From positions 2,976,001 through 3,040,000 of the forward strand of contig NZ_JAROCG010000001.1 of NCBI RefSeq assembly GCF_030433645.1: DNA of 64,000 nucleotides. The letters run 5' to 3'. Source of the DNA: Arthrobacter burdickii (GTDB lineage: Bacteria; Actinomycetota; Actinomycetes; Actinomycetales; Micrococcaceae). Position 1 is the stretch's first letter. Every line of letters begins with the position of its first letter. The translations under genes were made by a program, and so were the position numbers. Below the pieces are notes generated by a model that searched no databases, was not told the origin of the DNA, and was given only the letters and a program-made list of their open reading frames with translations. This document shows, in pieces, positions 9,475-16,890 of this stretch.

Positions 9475-9777
9475 ATGGTCAGATTGCCGCTCACTCCGGA
9501 CGAGGTCGAGCGCGGACAGCGCCTCGGCGCCCTGCTGCGGCGAGCCCGCGGGGAGCGCTCGATGCTCGGGACAGCGCTCGACGCCCAGGTCTCACCGGAG
9601 ACCCTCCGGAAGATCGAGTCGGGGCGCGTGGCGACCCCCGCCTTCCCGACCATCGCCGCGATCGCCGACGTGCTCGGACTCTCCCTCGATGCGGTGTGGG
9701 CCGAGATCAACCAGCCCCGCCGGGAAACCGTGCCGGTGACATCGAACCCCGGCGCACCCGAGCGGCTGGCCTCGTAG
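9475..9777 (+). CDS. XRE-family helix-turn-helix regulator
   Basis: A 100-residue protein with one Cro/C1-type helix-turn-helix domain at about residues 12-75 (GALLRRARGER, VSPETLRKIESGR, IADVLGLSLDAVW). The LRKIESGR segment is the recognition-helix region typical of the family. A short polar tail follows and there is no sensor domain. It is divergent from the second methionine aminopeptidase and probably regulates it and itself through the 9439-9460 palindrome. A toxin-antitoxin arrangement is not supported, because the partner is a complete metallo-aminopeptidase on the other strand. Confidence 0.85.
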   Translation: MVRLPLTPDEVERGQRLGALLRRARGERSMLGTALDAQVSPETLRKIESGRVATPAFPTIAAIADVLGLSLDAVWAEINQPRRETVPVTSNPGAPERLAS

Positions 9778-9790
9778 GTCCCGTTTCGGC

Positions 9791-9819
9791 GGCTGGATCA
9801 GCCCGCGAGCGGGAGGTCG
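9791..9819. repeat. Left copy of a 29-bp direct repeat flanking the ABC/GH63/ROK cassette
   Basis: 27 of 29 bases match 16862-16890, which is the stop codon and last codons of the GNAT gene at 16869-17909. Bases 9801-9818 also match 16843-16860 exactly (GCCCGCGAGCGGGAGGTC). Both junctions are preceded by a similar GTCC(C)GTTTC sequence. The left copy looks like a leftover 3' end of a GNAT-type gene (minus-strand codons NDLPLAG-stop), which supports a junction created by insertion or recombination. Confidence 0.7.
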
Positions 9820-9881
9820 TTCGAGGTTCAGGCCCCCTGCTCCAGGTCGGGCGCGTGGTACCACCACCGGGAGTCGGTCCC

Positions 9882-9915
9882 TTGACACGATGGGACTTTC
9901 GTCTGAGCATTAGAC
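9882..9915 (+). promoter_or_regulatory. Candidate promoter and operator of the ABC importer operon
   Basis: TTGACA at 9882-9887 is a perfect -35 hexamer. Downstream, 9901-9915 is a hyphenated palindrome (GTCT-N7-AGAC, with further symmetric A/T positions) lying where the -10 region should be; no clean -10 hexamer at 17 nt is visible. A repressor site over the -10 region would suit control by the ROK protein encoded at the end of the cassette. Confidence 0.4.
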
Positions 9916-9952
9916 AGAAGATGCAATGACGCACTCTTGATCGGAGACACCC

Positions 9953-11302
9953 GTGAAAAACACACCTCCTCTCCTCTCGCAGCGCTCCGTCTCGCGGCGC
10001 AGCGCCCTCCTGGGAGGACTGGGTGCCGCGCTTTCCGTTCCCTTCCTCTCTTCCTGCGCGGGGTTCGATACCAGCGGCGCCGCGGCAGGTAAAGGAACGG
10101 TGGGATTCCTCTCAACCCAATTCACCCCGGTCGAAGAGAAGCAACGCTATGAAGGCGTCCTGAAAAAGACCCTGAGTGTTCCTGTGGCCTACAACTCAGT
10201 CGACCCCGGCGTCTTCACCTCGACCGTCCAGACTCAGACCGAGGCCGGCAGCGTGAAGACAGCCTTGCTGGGCGGACTCCACGGGGAACTGGCTCCCCTC
10301 GCCGACTCCCTTGAAGACGTCGACCAGATCCTGCGGGACCTTTCCGGCAGCGGCTTCACGCAGGACATCCTCGACCTCACCAAGGTCGGCGGCACCACCT
10401 CGAAGTACGTCCCCTGGATGCAGGCGACATACGTCGTGGCGGTCAACAAGAAGGCCCTGGAATGGCTTCCCAGCGGCGTCGACGTCAATGACCTCACCTA
10501 CGAGGGCTTCCTGGCATGGGCACAGGCGGCCAAGACGGGCGCCGGGCGTCCCGTCTTCGGGATGCCCGCCGGCCCCAAGGGGCTTCACCACCGCTTCTAC
10601 CAGGGGTTCCTCCTGCCGAGCTTCACCGGCGGCCAGATCACCACGTTCCGCAATCAGGACGCGGTGATGGCCTGGGAGTACATGAAGGACCTGTGGGACG
10701 CCACGGCTCCGGCCTCCACCAACTTCGATGCGATGCAGGAGCCTCTGGCACGCGGAGAGGTACTTGTGGCCTGGGACCACGTCGCCCGCCTCATCGGAGC
10801 CCCCGCCGACAATCCGGACGAGTGGCTGATGGTTCCCGCGCCGCGCGGGCCCAAGGGTCGTGGATACATGCTGATCGTCGCCGGTGTCGCGCTTCCGAAG
10901 AACGGACTGGAGCGCGAGCGGGCGGAACAGGCCATTCGGGGGCTCGCCGAACCGACGACCCAGATCGAGACGCTGCGCAGCAATGCCTTCTTCCCCGTTG
11001 TCCAGACGGAACTTCCGACGGACCTCGCGGGCGCAATCGCGCTCGAAGCCGCAGCGGTCCGGCTCCAGCAGCGGTCCGCCGACGCGCTCCTTGCTCTTCC
11101 GCCGGTGGGCCTCGGCCCCAAGGAGGGCGAGGTGTCACAGATATTCAAGAACTGCTTCCAGGAGATCTGCCTCAACGGCTCGGCAGTCCAGTCAACGCTG
11201 GATGACCAGGCCAGCCAGCTCAACACCATCCTGCAGGAACTCAATGTCCCGTGCTGGGCCCCCGATCCCGTCTCACCCGGCGAAAAGTGCGAGGTAGCGT
11301 AA
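9953..11302 (+). CDS. Sugar ABC transporter substrate-binding lipoprotein
   Basis: A 449-residue extracellular solute-binding protein of the family 1 (carbohydrate) type. The N-terminus has twin arginines at 15-16 (SRRSALLGG), a hydrophobic core, and a lipobox LSSC with Cys35, so it is probably exported by Tat and anchored to the membrane as a lipoprotein. A long C-terminal domain has the two-lobed pattern of maltose-type binding proteins, including WDHVARLIG. It is first in a tightly coupled operon: its TAA overlaps the ATG of the first permease. The start is GTG at 9953 with GGAG 7 bp upstream. The ligand cannot be read from sequence; the GH63 enzyme in the operon suggests a glycosyl-glycerate or small glucoside. 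Confidence 0.85.
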   Translation: MKNTPPLLSQRSVSRRSALLGGLGAALSVPFLSSCAGFDTSGAAAGKGTVGFLSTQFTPVEEKQRYEGVLKKTLSVPVAYNSVDPGVFTSTVQTQTEAGSVKTALLGGLHGELAPLADSLEDVDQILRDLSGSGFTQDILDLTKVGGTTSKYVPWMQATYVVAVNKKALEWLPSGVDVNDLTYEGFLAWAQAAKTGAGRPVFGMPAGPKGLHHRFYQGFLLPSFTGGQITTFRNQDAVMAWEYMKDLWDATAPASTNFDAMQEPLARGEVLVAWDHVARLIGAPADNPDEWLMVPAPRGPKGRGYMLIVAGVALPKNGLERERAEQAIRGLAEPTTQIETLRSNAFFPVVQTELPTDLAGAIALEAAAVRLQQRSADALLALPPVGLGPKEGEVSQIFKNCFQEICLNGSAVQSTLDDQASQLNTILQELNVPCWAPDPVSPGEKCEVA

Positions 11303-12195
11303 TGACCGTCGATTTACCTCCGGCTCCAGCTCAGCTGGACACACCCGTCCGACCCCGCCGCATTCCCCCGGCGGTCCTGCTCATCGCCCCGTCGATCGTC
11401 TTCATGGCGCTTCTCCTGGGCTGGCCCGTCATCCAGGGGGTGCTCCAGGCCTTTCGCAGTGATGACGGGTTCACGCTCGAATTCGTCACCCGCATGGTCC
11501 AGGATCCCTATTTCTGGCCCGCCGTCCGCAACACGCTCCTGCTGATCGCGGTGATGATCCCGCTTCAGTTCGCCTTCGCCATCACAATGGCGCTACTCCT
11601 GCGGTCGAGCCCACGCCTGGACAAGGTCCACTTCTTCGTGTGGGCCATCCCCCTGGCCCTGAGCGACCTGGCTGCAGGCCTCGTCTGGCTTTCCATCTTC
11701 AATGACCGCGGCTACCTCAACTCGGTCCTCGCCTCCCTCGGGATCGACACCATCCCCTGGCTGGCCTACGACAACCCCACTACCCTGTTCCTCTGCGTCC
11801 TCGTCGCCGAGGTATGGAGGTCGACGTCGCTGGTGCTCGTCATCGTCGTCTCCGGGCTCCAGGGAATCCCCAAGGACTACGACGAAGCCGCCCAGGTCTT
11901 CGGAGCCGGGTTCTGGCAGCGCCTGCGCCACGTCACCCTCCCCCTGCTCAAGCCCAGCCTCCAGGTCGCCCTGATCCTGAGGACGATCCTCGCGTTCCAG
12001 ACATTCGCCGTCGCTCAGGCACTGACTGGGCAGAACTTCCCCCTCGTCGTGGGCGAGACCTACCGCTGGTACACGGGGCTGCAAAACCCCAACGTAGCGG
12101 CGGCACTGGCACTGGTCATCCTCGTAGCGTCGATGCTCATCTCCATTTTTTACCTGCGGGCTCTCCGCGACAAAGGGCAGGAAGGCACCCGATGA
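11302..12195 (+). CDS. Sugar ABC transporter permease (MalF/UgpA type)
   Basis: A 297-residue inner-membrane subunit with six predicted hydrophobic segments, starting at PPAVLLIAPSIVFMALLLGW. The cytoplasmic coupling loop reads DYDEAAQVFGAGFWQRLRHV, a clear EAA motif of binding-protein-dependent permeases that docks on the ATPase. The start ATG at 11302 overlaps the stop of the binding-protein gene, and the stop overlaps the next permease (ATGA). It forms the translocation pore with the product of the following gene. Confidence 0.9.
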   Translation: MTVDLPPAPAQLDTPVRPRRIPPAVLLIAPSIVFMALLLGWPVIQGVLQAFRSDDGFTLEFVTRMVQDPYFWPAVRNTLLLIAVMIPLQFAFAITMALLLRSSPRLDKVHFFVWAIPLALSDLAAGLVWLSIFNDRGYLNSVLASLGIDTIPWLAYDNPTTLFLCVLVAEVWRSTSLVLVIVVSGLQGIPKDYDEAAQVFGAGFWQRLRHVTLPLLKPSLQVALILRTILAFQTFAVAQALTGQNFPLVVGETYRWYTGLQNPNVAAALALVILVASMLISIFYLRALRDKGQEGTR

Positions 12196-13064
12196 CAACG
12201 ACACGCATACTCGACACGCCCCCGGCACAACCTGCGGTCGACGAAGCACCGCTGAAACGGCAGCGCCGGAACCGGGCCCTGCTCCAGGTGGCCTGTATCC
12301 TCATCTCGCTGTTCATGCTGGTTCCGATCTACCTGATCTCCCTCGCCGCACTCTCCACGCGGGAATCGCTCAACGAATTCCCGCTGAGCCTGCTTCCCAC
12401 GAACCTGTCCTTCGAAACCCTCGGCGCGTTCCTCGGCTCGACCGGAATCATCGGAGCCTTCGGCAACTCGCTGCTCGTCGGCCTCGGGACGCTGCTGATC
12501 TCGGCCCTGATAGGAGTTCCGGCAGGGTACGCCCTGGCACGGTTCGCCTTCCCCGCCAAGGAGCCGTACCAACTGTTCCTGCTGTTCACCCGCGCACTGC
12601 CCATCGTGGTGCTCTCGGTCCCCCTGGCCCGGCTCTTCCTCACAGTCGACCTGTACGACACGACGTACGCCGTGATCCTGCTCCACACGGCGCTGGCGCT
12701 GCCGACGACGATCCTCATCTCCGCGAGCGTCTTCCTCAGCGTCCCCCTCGACGTCGAAGAGGCAGCCCGCGTCTTCGGCTGCACCCCGGCGGGAGCTTTC
12801 TTGAAGGTGGTCATGCCGATGGCCCTTCCGGGTCTCGCCGCGGCCTCCATCTTCACCTTCGTCATGTCCTGGAACGAGGTGCTCGGCGCGTCGATCCTCA
12901 CGCTCGACCACCGCACCCTCCCTGCCCAGGTCCTCACCTCCTTGTCCGACTCCCCCCTTGCCTACCGGTTCGCGGGCGGTTTCGCACTGGTGATCCCGTC
13001 GATCCTCTTCATCGCGTTCATGCGCCGCTACCTCACCAACATGTGGGGCTCGACGATCCGCTAG
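12192..13064 (+). CDS. Sugar ABC transporter permease (MalG/UgpE type)
   Basis: A 290-residue second pore subunit. After a polar N-terminus of about 30 residues come six hydrophobic segments; the coupling loop is DVEEAARVFGCTPAGAFLKV, again an EAA motif. It overlaps the first permease by 4 bp (ATGA at 12192), so the two are translationally coupled. I placed the start there rather than at upstream in-frame codons inside the first permease, because coupling and the family length both agree. A 50-bp gap separates it from the ATPase gene. Confidence 0.9.
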   Translation: MTTTRILDTPPAQPAVDEAPLKRQRRNRALLQVACILISLFMLVPIYLISLAALSTRESLNEFPLSLLPTNLSFETLGAFLGSTGIIGAFGNSLLVGLGTLLISALIGVPAGYALARFAFPAKEPYQLFLLFTRALPIVVLSVPLARLFLTVDLYDTTYAVILLHTALALPTTILISASVFLSVPLDVEEAARVFGCTPAGAFLKVVMPMALPGLAAASIFTFVMSWNEVLGASILTLDHRTLPAQVLTSLSDSPLAYRFAGGFALVIPSILFIAFMRRYLTNMWGSTIR

Positions 13065-13114
13065 GCCCGGCACCCCCCTCTCCAGCTTTCCCACACCCTT
13101 CGAAGGAGCCGATC

Positions 13115-14197
13115 ATGGCGGACATCACCATCTCCCACCTCGTCAAGACCTATCCCGGCGGCACCGAGCGGGCGACCGACGATGTGTCGCTCGACATCAA
13201 GGACGGCGACTTCACCGTCCTGCTCGGCCCCTCGGGCTGCGGCAAAACCACCCTCCTGCGCATGCTGGCAGGTCTCGAACTGCCCGACGGCGGATCGGTC
13301 GCCGTCGGCGGCAGGGACGTGACCTACCTCCCACCGAACAAGCGGAACATGTCGATGGTGTTCCAGTCCTACGCCGTCTTCCCGCACCGCAAGGTCCGCT
13401 ACAACATAGGCTTCGGCCTTGCGATGGCCAAGAAACCCAAGGAGGAGATCGACCGCAAGGTCGAATGGGCCGCCGACCTGCTGCAGCTCGGCCCCTATCT
13501 GGACCGGCTACCCGCCCAGCTCTCCGGCGGCCAACGCCAGCGTGTCGCCGTCGCCCGCGCCATCGTGATGGACGCCGACGTCCTACTGATGGACGAACCG
13601 CTCTCCAACCTCGATGCGCTGCTGCGCCTGAACTTCCGATCCGAGCTGAAGAAGATCGTCAAGGACCTCGGCACCACCACCGTGTACGTGACCCACGACC
13701 AGAGCGAGGCACTCTCCCTCGGCGACCGCGTCGCCGTCATGCGGAAGGGACGGATCGCCCAACTCGGCGATCCGCTGGACGTATATGACGCTCCCGCAGA
13801 TCGGTTCGTAGGAGGTTTCATCGGCTCTCCGCCCATGAACTTCATCAACGCCGCGGTCTCCGGGGACGGCGACGTGCTGTTGGTGGGCGACCAGCGACTT
13901 CGCGCGCCATCCCTGCTGAGGTCCTTCTCGAGCGCCGATGTCGTCCTGGGGGTCCGGGCGGAGAACGTCGCTGTTGATACCCAGCGCTCCTCGGGCGACG
14001 TCCCGGGAACGGTGCTCGTCGTGGAACCCATGGGGTCCTCGATCCTGCTGACGGTGGAGGTGGAAGGTCAGACCATCAAGGTCCAGGCGCCGCCCACCTT
14101 CCGCGCCACTCCCGACTCGCGAATCTGGCTGACATTCTCGCCCAACAGCATGCGCTTCTACGACCGCGAGACTGCGATGGCGCTGGTCGCTCGATGA
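13115..14197 (+). CDS. Sugar ABC transporter ATP-binding protein (UgpC/MsmK type)
   Basis: A 360-residue ATPase. Walker A is GPSGCGKTT at 38-46, then the Q-loop (MVFQSYAV), the signature LSGGQRQRVAVARAI, Walker B LLMDEPLSNLD and the switch His in YVTHDQ. The C-terminal about 120 residues form a TOBE/OB domain as in MalK/UgpC proteins, which is used for regulation. The start is ATG at 13115 with GAAGGAG 6 bp upstream. Unlike many actinobacterial sugar importers that share one distant MsiK ATPase, this operon carries its own. The stop overlaps the GH63 gene by 4 bp. Confidence 0.92.
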   Translation: MADITISHLVKTYPGGTERATDDVSLDIKDGDFTVLLGPSGCGKTTLLRMLAGLELPDGGSVAVGGRDVTYLPPNKRNMSMVFQSYAVFPHRKVRYNIGFGLAMAKKPKEEIDRKVEWAADLLQLGPYLDRLPAQLSGGQRQRVAVARAIVMDADVLLMDEPLSNLDALLRLNFRSELKKIVKDLGTTTVYVTHDQSEALSLGDRVAVMRKGRIAQLGDPLDVYDAPADRFVGGFIGSPPMNFINAAVSGDGDVLLVGDQRLRAPSLLRSFSSADVVLGVRAENVAVDTQRSSGDVPGTVLVVEPMGSSILLTVEVEGQTIKVQAPPTFRATPDSRIWLTFSPNSMRFYDRETAMALVAR

Positions 14198-15555
14198 GCC
14201 CGGAGACACTCAGCACAGAGCAGCTGCGTGCCTCGGCCATCGAGGTCCTTCGCCTCAACGATCTGGGCACCATGACAACAGCTGCGCCCAATCTGTATCC
14301 CCACATGTGGAGCTGGGACGCCGCATTCGTCGCCATCGGTCTGGCGCGGTTCGATGTCCCCCGGGCTATCACCGAACTGCGAACCCTCCTAGCTGCCCAA
14401 TGGACCACGGGGATGATCCCGCATATCGTCTTCACGGATGACGACACGGGCTACTTCCCCGGCTTCGAGCGCTGGGGTACCGCCGGCGCAGCGGCCCTGC
14501 CTGCCGGTATCAAGAGCAGCGGGATCTGCCAGCCGCCAGTCCACGCGATCGCCCTGCTCCACATCCTCGACCGTGCCCGCGAAAACGGGGGCAGCGACAG
14601 GGAGGCTGCCGAGTCCTTCCTCGCCGAGTCCTTCGACGGCTGGCTCGCCTGGCACCGGTGGTTGGCTACGGTGCGTGACCCGGACCGCGTGGGTCTTGTG
14701 GAGATCCACCACGGGTGGGAGTCCGGTTTCGACAACTCACCGCGCTGGGACGGGCCTTACTCCCGCGTCGTCCCGGGAGCGGTTGAGCCCTTCACCCGCC
14801 GGGACACCCAGCATGTGACGGACGCCAGCGAACGCCCGGATGATGAGGAATACACGAAGTACCTCTGGCTGGTGCAACAGATGGCCTCGGTCGGCTTCGA
14901 GGACAGGGCGGTCCAGGAGGTCATCGGGTTCCGCGTCCGCGACGTGTTCTTCTCCGGAATCCTTGCTGCCTCCAGTGACGTGCTCGCCGGGCTCGGCGAA
15001 GAACTCGGCCGCCATGACGAGGCTGCCGAACTCCGGCAGCTCGCAGTGCGTTTCCGGGACGGTGTCGCCTCGACGGTCGACCCGGGCACAGGTCTGGCAC
15101 GGGACTACGACGTGCTGGCAGAAGAATGGATTTCGACAGACACGGTTTCAGGCTTCGCTCCGCTGGTGGCCGGCGGGGATCGTATCCTCCTGGATCGGCA
15201 GCGGCAGCTCCTTCGGGGGCCGCAGTGGATGGGACATCCCGATCTGCGTTTCCCCCTGCCGCCGTCCACCTCACCCACCAGCCCAGCGTTCCGTCCGCGT
15301 ACCTACTGGCGAGGGCCTGTCTGGCCCTTCCTCAACCTGCTGTTCGGGTGGGCCAGTATGCGCGACGGGCAGGAGGCCCTGTCCAGTGAGCTGCGGTCTG
15401 CCTCGCTGGAGCAGCTCTCCGACCTGAAGTTCGCCGAATACTACGACCCGCTCACCGGTCGGCCGCTCGGCAGCTTTGCGCAAGCATGGACCGCTGCCGC
15501 GGCGCTCGAATGGATCGGTGCGGCGGACGGGACCGACGGGAGAACCCGGATCTGA
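14194..15555 (+). CDS. GH63-type glycoside hydrolase (mannosyl/glucosylglycerate hydrolase-like)
   Basis: A 453-residue (alpha/alpha)6-barrel enzyme without signal peptide, hence cytosolic. The motif GWESGFDNSPRWD at 174-186 contains the family's putative catalytic Asp180; the N-terminal NLYPHMWSWDAAF and C-terminal RTYWRGPVWPFLN also match the family of mannosylglycerate and glucosylglycerate hydrolases, whose members are close to 450 residues. It is coupled to the importer (ATGA overlap), so it probably cleaves the imported solute. Glucosylglycerate or mannosylglycerate is my best guess; trehalose or another alpha-glucoside remains possible. Confidence 0.78.
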   Translation: MSPETLSTEQLRASAIEVLRLNDLGTMTTAAPNLYPHMWSWDAAFVAIGLARFDVPRAITELRTLLAAQWTTGMIPHIVFTDDDTGYFPGFERWGTAGAAALPAGIKSSGICQPPVHAIALLHILDRARENGGSDREAAESFLAESFDGWLAWHRWLATVRDPDRVGLVEIHHGWESGFDNSPRWDGPYSRVVPGAVEPFTRRDTQHVTDASERPDDEEYTKYLWLVQQMASVGFEDRAVQEVIGFRVRDVFFSGILAASSDVLAGLGEELGRHDEAAELRQLAVRFRDGVASTVDPGTGLARDYDVLAEEWISTDTVSGFAPLVAGGDRILLDRQRQLLRGPQWMGHPDLRFPLPPSTSPTSPAFRPRTYWRGPVWPFLNLLFGWASMRDGQEALSSELRSASLEQLSDLKFAEYYDPLTGRPLGSFAQAWTAAAALEWIGAADGTDGRTRI

Positions 15556-15640
15556 GGACCGTCCCTATCCCCGCAAGTGGGCACCGGGCGCTCGGGGCAC
15601 TGGGGTAGGGTTGACGACCGTACCGGCACGGGAGGATCGA

Positions 15641-16816
15641 ATGGCAAGTGAGCGGGTGCCCGCAGGGCTCAGTGGAGTTGCTTCCCACGGAAGCCTCCTT
15701 GACCTGATCCGATCCACGGGCGGCCTCTCACGCCAGCAGCTGCTGACCGAGACCGGGATGTCCCGGGCTACGTTGTACGAGCGGTTGGAGGCCCTGGTGC
15801 GGCACCGGTTCGTCTACGAAGCCGAAGCCCTGGAGGCGACCGGAGGCCGGCGCTCACGCAAGATCCGGTTCGATGATCGAGGACGGGTCGTCCTCGCCTT
15901 CGCCCTCGGGCAGACCCATGCCACTGTCAGCGTGACTAACACCGAAGGGTGCCAGCTGCGCAGCCGGACGATCTCGCACCGGATTACGGAGCCGGCCAGC
16001 ACCGTCCTTGCACCTCTCCTGGCACTCGGCACCGAACTGCTGGGTCAGGAGCCGGACGAGGTGCTGACGGGCGTCGGGGTGAGCCTCCCCTCCTCGGTCG
16101 AGGCAGCTACCGGCCATGTCGTCCACTCCACGACCATCCCCGATTGGCCTCCGGACGCGGTCGTCGCGGCCATGTCCGGGCGTTGGCCCGTGCCCCTCGT
16201 CGTGGAGAACGACGCGCGTGCCGCCGCGCTGGGCGAACGCCGGACGGACAACGAAACAATCGTCTATATCAAGATCGCGACCGGCATCGGGTGCGGCATC
16301 GTCGTTGACGGTTCGATCCTTCACGGCGCCCACGGGGCAGCGGGGGACATCGGGCATATCCGCGTCGCCTCCGATGGACCGGTGTGCAGCTGCGGTCGGC
16401 ACGGGTGTCTTGCGACGTTCAGCTCGGGGCGCTCGCTGGTCGGTCAGCTTGCCGCCTCCGGATATTCGACCCTTCAGGGCATCAGCGAGGCCGCCAGCAG
16501 GAATGTGCCCGAGGTGGCCCAGGCCCTGACGGTGGCCGCCCTCGTCCTCGGCCGGGCCCTGGCAACGACCGTCACAACGATCAATCCCGACCGCCTCGTG
16601 CTGGGCGGGACGATCGGCGTCCTTCCCTCGTTCGTCGAGCAGGTCCGCGACCAGGTGCTCGCCGATGTCGTCGACAGGATTGCCCGCGGACTGACCGTCG
16701 AAGGCGGAGCAGGAGGCGACGATGCCGCGTTGCAGGGACTGACCACCTTGGTGATGCGCAAGGTCTTCGCCCCGGACGCAGTCGACGGCCTCCTGCTTGA
16801 CTACGCGGTCTCCTAG
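15641..16816 (+). CDS. ROK-family transcriptional regulator
   Basis: A 391-residue NagC/XylR-type repressor: a winged helix-turn-helix at about residues 10-70 (GGLSRQQLLTETGMSRATLYERL) followed by a ROK sugar-binding domain with the zinc-type motif CSCGRHGCLATFSSG. It lacks a clear kinase-type catalytic role because it is fused to DNA-binding helices. It probably senses the sugar handled by the upstream importer and hydrolase. The start is ATG at 15641 with GGGAGGA 5 bp upstream. A TAGGGT at 15606-15611 may be its own -10, so it can be transcribed apart from the operon. It is the last gene before the right-hand repeats. Confidence 0.88.
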   Translation: MASERVPAGLSGVASHGSLLDLIRSTGGLSRQQLLTETGMSRATLYERLEALVRHRFVYEAEALEATGGRRSRKIRFDDRGRVVLAFALGQTHATVSVTNTEGCQLRSRTISHRITEPASTVLAPLLALGTELLGQEPDEVLTGVGVSLPSSVEAATGHVVHSTTIPDWPPDAVVAAMSGRWPVPLVVENDARAAALGERRTDNETIVYIKIATGIGCGIVVDGSILHGAHGAAGDIGHIRVASDGPVCSCGRHGCLATFSSGRSLVGQLAASGYSTLQGISEAASRNVPEVAQALTVAALVLGRALATTVTTINPDRLVLGGTIGVLPSFVEQVRDQVLADVVDRIARGLTVEGGAGGDDAALQGLTTLVMRKVFAPDAVDGLLLDYAVS

Positions 16817-16842
16817 CAGGTTCCGGAGGAGTCCGTTTCAGG

Positions 16843-16860
16843 GCCCGCGAGCGGGAGGTC
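16843..16860. repeat. Inner right copy (18 bp) of the cassette-flanking repeat
   Basis: GCCCGCGAGCGGGAGGTC, identical to 9801-9818, placed one base before the full right copy at 16862-16890 and just after the ROK stop codon. It has the junction-proximal GTCCGTTTC in front, as on the left side. Confidence 0.65.
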
Positions 16861-16861
16861 C

Positions 16862-16890
16862 GGCTGGATCAGCCCGGAAGCGGGAGGTCG
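16862..16890. repeat. Right copy of the 29-bp cassette-flanking repeat, inside the GNAT 3' end
   Basis: Contains the stop codon and last codons (DLPLPG-stop) of the GNAT gene and matches 9791-9819 at 27 of 29 bases. Start-to-start distance between the outer copies is 7071 bp. Repeats made from the 3' end of a gene are typical of attachment-site insertions, although no integrase is present here. Confidence 0.7.

Noticed and set aside
8633..9777. Toxin-antitoxin pair (Map/XRE)
   Set aside because: The partner is a complete metallo-aminopeptidase, and the genes are divergent rather than co-transcribed.
9791..16890. Classical integrative element or IS-borne transposon
   Set aside because: No integrase, transposase or terminal inverted repeats were found between or near the direct repeats.
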